DNA of 49,167 nucleotides from the NCBI GenBank assembly GCA_004802705.1, contig SGPL01000231.1, positions 1 to 49,167 of the forward strand, read 5' to 3'. The position numbers and the translations under genes were made by a program. The notes below the pieces were generated by a model. That model was not told the DNA's origin. It worked only from the letters and a program-made list of their open reading frames with translations, and searched no databases. This DNA comes from Bondarzewia mesenterica (Eukaryota > Basidiomycota > Agaricomycetes > Russulales > Bondarzewiaceae). Below, piece by piece: positions 10,907-22,249 of the stretch. The number at the start of each line of letters is the position of its first letter. Within the stretch, counting starts at the first letter, position 1.

Positions 10907-13490
10907 TGGATAATGATCTCGGGGAGGGTATTGTGGAGGGGTGAAGAAAGGGTCGCACGAAGCAAAGCCTTATACTACGACAAACGTCCCCAAACTTGTG
11001 ACTACGCACCCCGGCCGATGGCAATTCGAGCCCAGTCAGCAGTTTTGTGGATAGGCTCGCAAGCCGTAGCTCCTGATCAGCTAAAGCAGAGCCTGTCCGA
11101 TACTCGCACCGACCTGAATGTATAGCGAAGGGCGATTCGTCATTTCCGAAGTCAACTTACCGGTTCCAAGTCCGCAGCATAAGAAGATACACGAAACAAG
11201 AGGTACCACCTGTAAGATGAATACGTGGGTACTGCCGAGGTGAAGGATCAGAAAGGTATCTGATAACGGCATGAGTATGTATACCCACGTCCCTGGTTGA
11301 TCTGACGTAGTCCATCCACGCTTGGCATGAATTTGTCTCAGGCTCTCAGAGGTCCGTTTCATCGTTTCATCGTAAGCAAGCAGTAAAGATGGTTGAAAAA
11401 TTGAGCGCTAAGGTTTGACAGTTAGATGACAGTCCGAGAGAGTGAAAGTATAGCCGATACTTCAATACGCAATCAGCTGTACTGATTCGACCATATTATT
11501 GGTTCATGAATCCAGAAAAGGATGGTCCAGTAACACGAGGTATCGGAGAACGATGAAGAGCGAAGTCAGGGTCCGAGATGCGGCAGATCAGCGCTGCGGA
11601 TACAGAAGCGGACCCTGAAGTTTGAGAGTCTGTGAGAAATCTCTTGATTCGATAAGGCTTTTGCCGCGAGAAAACATGCGCAATCACGACATATTGACGG
11701 ACCGCCACCACCGAGATGGGATCACGACATTTTGCAACTCCCCTTAGGGCAGCTCATTGAGGACATGCCGGATGATGCACTTACATAGAAGGGCTTGCGG
11801 TGTGGTCTAGGATGGCCTATGTGACGGCAGTCATGCCCGTGGGGAAGTGGGAGGAATCTGAGGTCGTTCGCGCGCAGACCCGGTACCGACCTGGCTGCGG
11901 GATTCGCCGAGCAGAAGGATTCATCCGACAGGTCCGCAGCAGTGAGAGTGTGTGTGTTCTGAGTTCCGTCGTCACGCACCGCCAAGGTACCATTCATGGG
12001 GCGGCTTCGAAGAAATTTCCGACCCTGATGCTGTGCAAAGACAACTGAAGACAACCGATGGGCCCGCAAACGGAAGTAAACGGAGAGGCACTTCTGCTGA
12101 TCGGTGGCGGTTTACTTGAAGGGCCGATCAACAATGAGATCGAAATTGGACATGGGCATGCAACAGATTTCAGCAAGGAGCAGACTCTAGTATGCTGTTA
12201 AAAAGACAAAGTGCGCGAAAGAAATGCACGTCCTCATCCGACATGCGGCATGAAAGTAGAGCGAATTTATGCGGCCTTACGCCTTACAGTAGAGGTTGTC
12301 ACTTTCAGAATAAGTATCAGTGCCGTTGTGTCTGTATAAAGTAAATCCAAGCATGACGAAGTGATGGACGGAGGCAAAGTAAGGCGGTGGTACTATAGGT
12401 TAATTCAACAAAGCAGGCAATTTTGAATGTGATTATGCAATTTAAACTCAAAATAATTCGGGTTGGCTGATACAGATCCGGCATCTCTCCGGCCCGTCTC
12501 GGGATCCAGACGAAAATTGAAAATTCGGCTGCCGTTTAAAGTTTGGTGTCCGGCGCAGGCAATAACGGTGCCGGCCCTGTTCACTCTGTAATCTCAGCGA
12601 CCCTGAGACTTCAAGTTGTAGCGTGAGTACTCACCCGAATTCAAGGCGGAGGCAAATCATCCTTACCTATTCGATATTTGGCCTCATCCCACTTGTTTCT
12701 GCTGCGCTTCCACGGCTGTGACTTCCAGCGGGCATCGCTCAGATTGTGAGTAGTCTATGTATAGCACTTTGAATTGCTACCGTTTGCCCTTTTGATTCTG
12801 AATTGCCAGTCTCTGTGCATCCAACGCTGACCTCCAGCTTCTACGTGCCATCAAAAGCCGAAGGATTTAATGTCAGATCATGCCCTTGATAGTCCGTATA
12901 TTGAACATGTCTACGCGTGTGAATTTTCAAACTCAACAGCTGCATCCGTCCTGGGTAGTAGAGATCAAGTTGCGGCACCCGCTGTCAAAAAGCGCTCGGG
13001 GACATAGTTGTAACAAGGACATTGAAACCTCCGTCAGGTTATCATTTCACATCATCTCCCCTGGCCGCATCTCGCATCACACGACGGCCGACCGTTGGAA
13101 GCGGCTTGCTCATGGATTCTTTTCCCACAAACTCCTTTACGCAAGGTACAGTATGCTAACTTTCAATCGCGACGTCGCATCTGTACGTTGACGTTCCTTT
13201 ACGAACCACTGTGTGCCTCAGGTCGAACCATTTCTTGTTTTCTGAATTACTCAGAGAGGATCTCCAAATTTCATGATTGTCCAATTGGGACTCGGCCGCA
13301 TGCGAACGTCGTCCTTTGCGCATAGTCACAGGACTGACTTGATTGCAAGTCTGACGGACAATGTACTTCATCCGTTTAAAAGCTGGGTCTTTGAGGTAAG
13401 TGAGATACTCACCCCGCTCATTCTCCTTGAGCTTGCCCACCGTCCTTCATTAAGAGTCTCATCTGACTTGGCGTTTGTCATTCTTCAGCG
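10907..13490. other. Intergenic between the small secreted protein gene and laccase (divergent promoters)
   Basis: The minus-strand secreted protein gene and the plus-strand laccase diverge across about 2.6 kb. Short frames exist (for example a hydrophobic minus-strand frame at 11362-11150 ending at a gtaagt donor), but none resembles a known protein or continues convincingly. The right-hand 1 kb should contain the laccase promoter. Confidence 0.45.
13281..13382 (+). promoter_or_regulatory. Candidate core promoter of the laccase gene
   Basis: A CCAAT pentamer lies at 13281-13285 and a TATA-like tttaaaag at 13375-13382, about 116 bases before the ATG at 13491. The spacing suits a fungal promoter. 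No perfect metal- or xenobiotic-response element was found by eye. This is inference from motif position only. Confidence 0.25.
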
Positions 13491-15936
13491 ATGATCCTGT
13501 CTCCCGCTTTCATTTCTCTCGCTCTCTCAGTAACGGCTCTTGCAGCCATAGGCCCCGTCACCAACTTGGACATTTCCAATGTCATTTTGGCTCCCGATGG
13601 CTTTGAACGCGGGTAAGTCTTGAGCATTTCAACGTCTTAGTGCCTTCCGATACATAAATTTTTTATAGCACTGTCGTCGCTGGGGGGTCAATGCCTGGCC
13701 CCGTCATCACTGGTAATAAGGGAGACAACTTCCAGATCACCGTCGCCGACAACTTGTCCAATGATACTATGAGGCAAAGCACCTCCATTGTAAGCACAGC
13801 TCGTTACATGGGTGGTTTGCGCCCTCACAACTCTTCGAAAAACAGCATTGGCATGGGTTGTTTCAGCACAACACGACTTGGGCGGACGGCGTCGCATTCG
13901 TCGGCCAGTGCCCCATCGCTCCGAACAACTCTTTCTTGTACAACTTCAACGTTCCGGACCAGGCCGGCACTTTCTGGTACCATTCCCATCTCTCGACTCA
14001 GTACTGCGATGGTTTGAGGGGCGCCTTTGTCATCTATGATCCCAATGATCCTCATGCTAGTTTATATGATATTGATGACGGTCGGTCTTCGCTGGTTTAC
14101 ATCTATTCTATTATTTTCTCAACTACCGACAGAATCAACGATCATCTCCCTCTCCGACTGGTATCACACACCCGCACCCTCTGCAGGACTTGTTCCGTAA
14201 GAAGTCCGGGCTCGGTTGTATCCGTGGGAGACAACGCTGAAGATAACGTGTTATCAGTACATCCGATGCCACTTTGATCAATGGTTTGGGACGCTACGCT
14301 GGTGGGCCGGGTTCGGACCTGGCCGTTGTTAATGTTACGTCTGGCAAACGGTCAGCAAGAATGTGTCCATGGCTCCCCGATAGAGTTGCCTGACACTTGC
14401 CCCTGTTTTTCTAGCTACCGCTTCCGTCTCATCAATATGTCATGCGACCCTAATTTCGTCTTCAGCATTGATGGCCATTCCATGACTGTCATTGAAACTG
14501 ACGGTGTTAATACGCAACCTCTCGTTGTTGACTCACTCCAGATCTATGCCAGTGAGTCAATTGCGTACTTTTTTTTCGCGTGAAATTTATTCTTACCTTA
14601 TCACCAACTTATCACAAGGCCAGCGTTACTCCATTATTGTAAGGACCGTCAAAACACGTTATGTAGCACAGCTAGACTGATTTACCTCTATTATTCAGGT
14701 CGAAGCCAACCAAACGGTCGGAAACTACTGTGAGTTCTTCTATGAACGTTTGTGAGGTGTTGTGGAGTGCCATCCTGAACCAACACCGCATCAGGGATTC
14801 GTGCGCAGCCGAACCTGGGTACCACGACTTTCGATGGTGGCCTGAATGTTGCCATTCTTCGATACAGCGGTGCCGATGTAGTTGACCCAACGACCAACCA
14901 AACTACTAGTGTCCTTGCTCTCAACGAGACTGACCTTCACGTACGTTCAGTTGAAATTTGCATGTATTTTACACACTGAGTCCTTTTTTTTTCTTATAGC
15001 CGCTTGACACTACCGTCACTGTTGTGCGTAGATAGAACTATTTGACAAACGCAGACTGGCTCTGACAAGTTGCATTTTAATAGCCGGGCGAGGCCACGCA
15101 GGGCGGTGCAGATATCAACATCAACCTGGCTGTTGTCTTCGTGGGTTTGGACTTGTTTTGGGATTGGAATTGTTTTTGACAACCTATCTTCATCACAGAA
15201 TGCGACTCTGCTCGAGTTCACCGTCAATGGTCTTCCTTTCCAAAACCCAACTGTCCCGGTCCTCTTGCAAATCCTTAGTGGTGCTCGGACAGCGACGGAT
15301 CTCCTTCCTTCTGGCAGTGTCTACTCCCTTCAAGCTAACAAGACTGTGGAGATAACCATTCCGGGCGGTGCTGTTGGTGGCGGAGTAAGTGTCTGCGTTG
15401 CTTGTGTTCTCCATCCCGCTGACCGAAGGTGTAATATAGCATCCTATTCATCTGCACGGTGTAAGTACTAAGCACGACTTCACATATGGTTATACAGTCT
15501 CATTTTGAATCTCTCAGCATACCTTCAACGTGGTGAGGAGCGCTGGTAGTGCCGTTTACAACTATGACAACCCAGTTCAACGCGACACCGTTAACATCGG
15601 CACGACGGGCGATAACGTTACTATCCGTTTCACTACCGATAACCCCGGCCCGTGGTTCCTTCACTGGTATGTGATCAATCTGACCTGCCACGACAGATGC
15701 TGTATATTGATAAAATTTATGCTCTTTAGCCACATTGACTGGCATCTCCAGGCGTAAGCTCCTGTCTCCAATTTTCCATGGTACGACCATGCTCATAAAT
15801 TGCTTCTTACAGCGGCTTTGCTGTCGTCATGGCTGAAGACGTTTCTGAAGTGAATTCTTCTGTGAGCTCGACGCTCCCGACTGCTTGGAGCGGCTTGTGT
15901 CCCATCTACGATGCCTTGGATTCGTCGCTGCAATAG
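13491..15936 (+). CDS. Laccase (benzenediol:oxygen oxidoreductase, multicopper oxidase)
   Basis: Sixteen exons: 13491-13612, 13669-13789, 13846-14080, 14133-14196, 14258-14350, 14415-14551, 14619-14638, 14699-14729, 14795-14940, 15000-15023, 15084-15140, 15199-15384, 15440-15460, 15518-15666, 15730-15753, 15813-15936. They give exactly 517 aa plus TAG, the usual size for a basidiomycete laccase. Residues 1-19 are a signal peptide; the mature protein would start near IGPVTNL. Copper ligands: HWHG (82-85), WYHSH (125-129), HPIHLHGH (413-420), HCHIDWH (468-474). The T1 axial position, ten residues after Cys469, is Phe479, which in the known family goes with high redox potential. The C-terminus has [10 protein letters not shown], with the Cys that forms a disulfide. 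The enzyme oxidises phenols extracellularly, reducing O2 to water, with roles in lignin breakdown, pigment or detoxification. All copper residues and exon phases are intact. Two donors are unusual (gtcggt, gtcagc). Confidence 0.97.
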
Positions 15937-16440
15937 ATAATTAACCTGCCTCTTCATAAGCTTTGTAGTTATTCTTTATTCTCCAGTCGTTCGGAATTGT
16001 CTTTCCTTTTTACCCTTCCCTTCATTTCTTAGATGTCCTGCGTACTGCTCTCGTCCTTTGAATACTTTTGGTCATTGGATGCTTTCCCTTCTGCGGTAGG
16101 ACTGGACATTGGGTATTTGTGCCACTTCTTAAAACCAAATCTGTTATGGGAATTTTTGCGGAATTGTTTTGTTTTGTACTGAATATTCTCGCTGCTGCAG
16201 GATCTGGATTGTCCCCGCTCATACTTACAACTGCTTTCGCAAATAAATTGACTTGAATTTGTCAGTGCGTGGATAAGATGGAGCCTGGAGCCAAAATGGT
16301 GGCCTCGTATCACATGATCATGATCAACTCTTCGGAAGACTGCGGCGGCCGTTCAAAGTCTCAGATCAGACGGTCAACAATTTCTAGCCCTTTTACTTAT
16401 GGCAAGCGTTCAAATTTTTAACATTTAACGTCTAGTCCTG
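15937..16440. other. Laccase 3' flank
   Basis: A pyrimidine-rich 3' UTR-like sequence follows the stop codon, with ttcttta/aataaatt-type text near 15970 and 16240 that could serve poly(A) addition. I see no gene. N bases begin just after, at about 16480. Confidence 0.4.
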
Positions 16441-16468
16441 CGTCATGTCTATCTGTCTGGGTGACTTT

Positions 16469-16950
16469 ATGCTTACTGTNAATCAGCTTCGNCTCTGGTG
16501 CGACTTATCTAGATGACATCGGCTTTTTTGCTGGTGCCATACTGTGCGGACGACCANAATTACTCGTCCTACATTATCCTTCGACGCGCTCATACAAGCC
16601 CGGCAAGCCTGTTGAGTTGAAATACGTTGCGCTTATCACAAGCTTCCGTGTGAGCAATGAGTCGTATGTTNGTGATACTCGCCCCCGCCGTACAGCTAGA
16701 GGTCCGAAAGCGATAGCGGTAAAGGAGAAGTATTTTTCAGATGAGATGTGAGAGAAGCTAAAGTTTCTCAAGACAATATGAGATCAATACTGCACGTTGT
16801 TNCATCCCCATGACACAGNTTGTGAGTTCTTGTTTTANTTTTCCCGAACTTCATGCAGCCGATGGTGAGACAACCTCGTATAGTGCACTACAGCATAGTC
16901 CGCATCTTCGAGGAAAGCGATATAATAATTGAAAATGAAAGCGCGGATAT
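16469..16950 (+). pseudogene. Tandem unknown-family copy 1 (decayed)
   Basis: Starts with ATG at 16469 giving MLTVNQLR, like copy 2. After a frame break, a good frame reads RSYKPGKPVELKYVALITSF, then RPRRTARGPKAIAVKEKYF and SDEM followed by TGA. Past the stop it continues EKLKFLKT. A gtgagt donor at 16822 and a tatag acceptor ending at 16883 flank an intron found at the same place in copies 2 and 3; the next exon begins VHYSIVR. N bases leave several codons open. I do not recognise the family. Shared splice sites and shared motifs show a real former gene and not chance similarity. Confidence 0.5.
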
Positions 16951-17194
16951 GCAAACGTCCTCTAAATTCCACATTGTAGTGGCTCAGTCGTGAGGTATGC
17001 AATCTTCCTCTATGTCCGTCTTCAAACCACNGTCNCCGATGGCCATATGAGCGCTAGTACAAACNAGATCCGGGCGTGGATGATATGTCATAAACAAGTT
17101 CAATCGTTCTTATACGCCGACACACACTCGCTTCCCAACTCATCATNCAAAGTANCGTTTCCTGNGTATCGTTTCTGTNTTTCTTGCTGGGTTT

Positions 17195-17722
17195 ATGCTC
17201 ACCNTTAATCAACTCCGAGGCAGGTNCATCTATAATAACATCCATTACCATCTGGACGACACCATCTTCTATGCTAACGATTGGGCGGAATAACACGGTT
17301 TTNCTTNGGANATCATTCCCATTCNCTCATACACACCTGGNCAGCAACNNAAACTTAANCACTGTCTCGTTANCACGAGCTTCAGTGTTCGAGAGGAACC
17401 CTATTCCCCGGGCACTCGTTTTCGCCGTATTCTTNGGGGCCCGAGGGCGGTGGCAATCAAGGAGAAGTATTTCCCCGATTAGATGGGTGAGAAGTTCAGC
17501 TTTGTGAAGACGATATGGAAACTGCANTGCACATTACCTCATCCTACTGACATCCTTGTGAGTTCATCCTTCTCTGAATATCATGATGTCTTTAGTGACA
17601 CGACGTTGCCTAGTGCATTATACTATGGTTCACGCCTTCGACGAGGGAGAAAGAAGGAGCTAGAGNGGACGATTGAGAACAGAACAGCGAGTGTTGCTCT
17701 AGATTTATCAACGGTTTTTTTC
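17195..17722 (+). pseudogene. Tandem unknown-family copy 2 (decayed)
   Basis: ATG at 17195 gives MLT-x-NQLR, matching copy 1. The frame is then disrupted by N bases and a stop. The core reads TSFSVREEPYSPGTRFRR, then GPRAVAIKEKYFPD, TAG, and MGEKFSFVKTIWK. The TAG stands where copy 1 has Glu (GAG to TAG). A gtgagt donor at 17558 and an acceptor ending at 17613 give the family intron; the following exon begins ALYYGSRLRRGRKKELE. Best-preserved motif of the family: PGTRFRR followed about 10 residues later by GPRA and KEKYFPDEM. Function unknown. Confidence 0.5.
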
Positions 17723-17739
17723 TAAAATGAAACTTGCCA

Positions 17740-18240
17740 CTGGAGGTCATACTAGTCTCGGCTGGCGCTGTACTGTGGTATGACTGTTGTCTCCATTTGA
17801 TTGTCATTGTCCAGTCTCTGTTTTGCTATTGTTCTCGATAAAATTGCTATCTCTACGCNCAAACGGTTTGAGAATGCTGACTGTCCTTCGTTCCTAATTA
17901 CTCGGTTCAAGGGGCGGCGGTTTCATATACATTCAACNTGTCGAAGGTGGCTCAGNGTACCAATACCACCACTTTGCGGACGACGAGTGCAGCGACTCGG
18001 CGAGCGCATCCGGTTTTTCCCATGGTATTCGAGACACCTTTCCCCAGTACGGAGCGCGTCCGCGTGCGTTGGNCTCACTCCGTTCGTGGGATGGGCGCGG
18101 GGCGGCAGACGGCGGGTAGGNATTGTGGATGTNGGGGCGTTTTGGGGCGCGGACGCAAGCGTCGTGGCCAAAAGGAGGGGATTCTTTTGCGTCTGGAGTA
18201 TAAGGGCTCTTGTCAAACAACTCCGTCGACTAACTTATAN
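17740..18240. other. Spacer between unknown-family copies 2 and 3
   Basis: About 500 bases, including an unusually GC-rich part (17940-18200, for example ggggcgcgggcgg-type text). A reading frame crosses it but shows no family. It may be a diverged 5' part of copy 3 or a promoter. N bases prevent a clear reading. Confidence 0.35.
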
Positions 18241-18248
18241 AAGTAGAC

Positions 18249-18690
18249 TTTTTCATGAGCCTAAGTTGNGTTTGTCAACTTCCGCTCATTTCCGAAACAA
18301 TATGCCAGCGTCTGGGCGAGGAAACGNGATTNTCCTTCNGATATGCTTCCCATCCGCTCTTACAACTTCGTCGTTACGAGCTTTCGCTTGNCNGGGGAGC
18401 CACATATTCCTGGAACTCGCTTCCCNGCTATTCATATGGGCCCGCGAGCGACAGAGGTCAAAGAAAAGAACTTCCCANACGAGNTGGAAGAGGAGATCTC
18501 TTTTTTGAAGACNACNTGAAAGCAGTGCTGCNCCCTGATTCATCCCGAGGGACATACCTCGTGAGTTTTNTTTTTCGCTGTCTGAAGAGTCTATAGTCCT
18601 GAAACGACCTTGTTTAGTATACTATAAGNTTGGTCGAGCTTTTGATNTAGCTGAGCAAAGGAAGCAAGAAAAAGAAAANNANAGANTTGC
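18249..18690 (+). pseudogene. Tandem unknown-family copy 3 (decayed or poorly sequenced)
   Basis: The frame reads MLPIRSYNFVVTSFRL, then EPHIPGTRFPAIHMGPRATE with VKEKNFP directly after, then EEEISFLKT and a TGA, then PDSSRGTYL directly before a gtgagt donor at 18561. The acceptor ends at 18617 and the next exon begins YYK-x-GRAFD-x-AEQRKQEKE. It lacks the segment PGKPVELKYVAL seen in copy 1. The charged C-terminal tail suggests a helical end. As in the other copies, the intron site falls shortly after the FLKT motif. N bases are dense after 18680. Confidence 0.5.
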
Positions 18691-19008
18691 AAAANNGNAG
18701 NNNNNNTCCGTAGATNTCNNNCNAGTCTCAAGCTGTGGTGGCGCAGTCCTACTAGTGCGTNCTNCATATCTCCTCCAANCAGGACGACTNCTNTTTATCC
18801 TCNTTCAAAAACATCAGCAATCAATGGAGGCATATGGGAGTGAGCNTTAGAGTACAATGTGCTTTTTCNTCGTGATGAGTCAAACACGCCCCATCAGTCT
18901 CNCCTGGACAGTACATTGAAGACTTNCTGNCAAGCAAAGNTANCAAACGAANGATNNATGCATTCACTANGAAGAGAATGNTTGCGCNCNAGAGTTTGGC
19001 ATTGAGGT

Positions 19009-21302
19009 TTATACGAATNGCCGATTGTTAACCCAATGCTCTACAATGCTCTTGACGAGAGCTGGCTGATCTCCCGAGACCTTTATATGAGATGANGGAC
19101 ATTCAATATNAGTGGTCTCACGAGTGCACTAACACGTGAGTCAGAATCAAATACGCACGAAATGTCCTGCTTCCGCTATCAATATCAAAGTCATGTTGCC
19201 CGCACNGTCGCCTACAGCGCGGACGGTAGCAACATCAGACGAGGGCCATGGAACGTCTGGAGNATTGATGAAACGCTCTTGGAACGGGGTGCGAAGGAAC
19301 TTAAGCTATACGCAATATATGGGTCATAAAACTCCCTTGCTTCCTGAAAATGAAAACGAAAGGCTCCTACGAAAGAAATGATACCAGGCCAACCACAATT
19401 GCAATCTAGTTTACCGACGTAGTCTATGACAAACAACGACCCCTCAGAGACTGTCGTAAGCAAATCGTAGGACTGAAACGCCGACTTACGGAGAAGTCGA
19501 ATCCCATCCTTCAACAAAGGTTCGTACATCAGATGCGCCTCTTGTACTCTACGATATGTTCATTTAACATCCTCGGATGTGCAGATCGGAGAGATAAACT
19601 CACAAATCTCCCGTGCTCATGAAGGCGTTAAAGACGTCGTCATCCAGAGCTTTGAATTTTATATCCGCTGGTACTCCAAGTGCCTGCTTCGTATCCGCAT
19701 TGTTGAAAAACGCGTTCAAGTGGGAGAACACCGGGAAGCAGCCATCAACAGAACCATCGCACTGTTAGAGGATAAGCGTCAGCGTGATAACCCGCAGCCG
19801 TCCTTGAACCGAGAACCACCTTTCGTTTGACGTTCTCGGTCATCGTGCCGTGGGTATCCGCTGACCATGTCTCGTTACATACTTGCAACGCATGGATTCG
19901 GTGTTCAATTGATGAGTTTTCGTAAGCGAATTGTATGCTTTCCAGACAAAACGGTAGAATCGAGAAGAGTCTTTCACACGTCGTCGAGTTGTACAAATGC
20001 GTGTTATAACATCGCTGCTGCAGCAACCAACGATAGTGCGAGAGTGTATCCTGGAATTGTTTGATTCAGTCCGTTACCCACAATGACAAGTGAAAAGAAG
20101 TATCGCGCACGGAGTATGGGTTGCTGACCATCAACGAGTCGAGATTGATGTGGATCGCTCCTGGTTGTCCCTCGCCGAGCGCGAGCGCCTTATTTTGTTC
20201 ATGGATCACGGTGGCAATGTGAGGTACATAGGTCTAAATTGTTGATTCATTCTTAAGCATCTCAACAACGATAAGTAGAATTTTATTACACTTACTCCTC
20301 CGTAGGACCCACTTGCAACAACAAACTTGTTCCTATGATTCGGAGTCAGTCACACAGCTTGTTGAATGGCGCGGATTATCAGGCGCGTACTTCGCGAGAT
20401 GTGGGTACAACAGGAAGAACTTTTGCAAGAAGTCGTATACATCATAAGCGGCTTCAGAATCCTTTTAGCCCAATCATACTGTCGCGTCATTGATGTCCGA
20501 GCAATCGACATACCTGAGCGGCTGTTGTTGACCATGGTGCCATATGAGAAACCAACGCCGATCGGCTGCCGGCCCAACGCAAACAGATTAGCACAGAAAG
20601 GATGAAAATAAATTTGCTATCGAAGCGCACATGATCTAAAGCAAGCAAATTGAAGTGTTCGGACCATGCGTCTGGGTTGGGAATAGTGCTGCCATTAGCT
20701 GTGAGGCTGCAGTGTGATTCTGTACTCGTAATCATGAAAGATTCAAGTGAGCGCAGTTGATTCAAATAGGATTTCCATACTTACGAGCGACCATGGGGTT
20801 GAGTAGGCCTGTAGTGCCTGGACCCCCTCCGATCGTCAATCTTGAAACTTTGTTTCAGCGCGGATGACTCAGTGTCGAGATGACTGATCTTACATCACAG
20901 GCGCGTTTAGTGCATCCTTCTGTGCCTCAAAAAGCCTACAAAAGTGTTATATTGAACTTGGATGACAACGTCGGACCGGTTTGCATACCAATAGAAAGAT
21001 CTCTTGGGCGATTCTTCGCAATCGCCCTTAAGACCGACGTATCCCGAGTGAGACGAACCTTTACCGTCGGCACCGGCACACAGACTGGTAGGATCATTTC
21101 TTGTCCAAAAGAATTGTTCAGTCATACTCTTGTTTGACGGTAGTCTGAAGTGCCCAGTCAGTGTCAACATGATACCTGCAAATATAAGCGTCCTGAGGAT
21201 TGTCGCCGCGTTATAGCGAGCCTGGCACGATGACTCTTTGCTGGAATCATCGCTCGAGTTCGGAGACGGGAGGAGGGAGGCTATTTTGTTTGTTGACAAC
21301 AT
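19009..21302 (-). CDS. Serine carboxypeptidase, peptidase family S10
   Basis: Fourteen exons (minus): 21302-20989, 20935-20894, 20840-20785, 20719-20631, 20565-20514, 20451-20391, 20332-20296, 20233-20111, 20050-19820, 19761-19604, 19548-19490, 19423-19371, 19305-19159, 19080-19009. The sum is 497 aa plus TAA, as expected for S10, with no internal stop. Visible motifs are LTIGGGPGTTGLLNPMV (oxyanion region), PIGVGFSYGT, ASGSYGG with catalytic Ser214, VGKLDCNCGWPG with catalytic Asp414, and LIAEAGHF with catalytic His473. Cysteine-rich segments CERLFSILPFCLE and CDGSVDGC add likely disulfides. S10 enzymes remove C-terminal residues at acid pH, in the vacuole or outside the cell. The N-terminus is uncertain: the frame is open upstream of Met at 21302 through a hydrophobic YILLCLFVVFSAFATD, but that part lacks an ATG, so a first exon or mutated start may be missed. 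One donor is gtggtt (19819). A few N bases lie in the last exons. Confidence 0.9.
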
Positions 21303-22249
21303 GTCAGTGGCGAACGCAGAGAAGACAACGAATAAGCAAAGTAAGATATAGTTACTTATGTATCTTGAGGCCTCGAGGCCCGAGCGCTTAATGATGACAC
21401 ATTTGCATCAATACGGTGCACATGCACACATGGTGAGTACCCAAGATAGGTCCTGAGTGCACTGCGCATGCGCAGGACTGCGCACCATTCACAATACAGC
21501 CGGACGACTATCTAGAGCTTTTCAAAGACGCGGCCGGCATACACCGCGTGCTGTTCATTACACTTGTTTTCCATCTCATCGAAGCGCCGCGAGCGCAACT
21601 GATTGGAAGATCCACATCCTGACAAGGCAGATCAACATCAAAAGGAGAACAGCAAAGATAGACGTGCATCACAAACTCTGAGCTTGATGCGTGATGTAGT
21701 TAGAAAGGGGAGTCAGCTTGACATATTGAGTACTCAAGTGCATGTAAGAATCTCCTTACGCATCAGTACTTTTGTCCATTTCGTGAAATTTTCCCACAGT
21801 CTTCTAGCCTTCCCAACGAAAAGGCAGTAATATAGTTGCAGCACTCGCGATCGGCAGTCTCGAAGAGGTCGCATAGCCCGAGCACAATGACCCGCATGGA
21901 TAAATTAATCCGGTGCGGCAGAGTCCACTTGGCGCTCTACTAATGATCTTCTTCAAAGGGATCCAGTAAAGGTTCAGAAAATCTCGTCGTCCCGGAACAA
22001 GTAGGACTCAGAGGCTGTAAGGAAGCGAGTCAGGTAGGAGGGAAACGAGCAAGGCTCAAGCCAAAGTTCGAGAGAAAGATGGTGGCGAGTTCGGCATGCA
22101 CAGTAGAGGTGGATATATGAGTGTGCAGTAGCCCGAGAGGAGCTGAGACCGGGGCGAGCTCATAAGAATCACTGCTTCACTTCAATCAGTCATTGCGGTT
22201 TTTATCATCAGCGAAAGGGCAGAAAGTATCCCTCGCAAGGGAGACACGG
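21303..22249. other. Intergenic, upstream of the carboxypeptidase, up to the edge of the repeat island
   Basis: No convincing gene. The first 200 bases on the minus strand carry an open hydrophobic frame that may be the missing signal peptide of the carboxypeptidase. Base composition here is still like the gene-rich left part. Confidence 0.45.

Noticed and set aside
10839..11362. Minus-strand frames at 11362-11081 with a hydrophobic segment and gtaagt donor, as a membrane protein gene
   Set aside because: No start context, no continuation after the putative intron that keeps an open frame, and no recognisable family.
17940..18210. GC-rich segment read as a basic protein or a ribosomal RNA piece
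   Set aside because: No rRNA motif is visible and the Arg/Gly-rich reading is what GC-rich DNA gives in any frame; N bases add doubt.
19212..21302. Carboxypeptidase as a pseudogene
   Set aside because: First impression from scattered frames; after placing 13 introns the frame is fully open with the catalytic triad.
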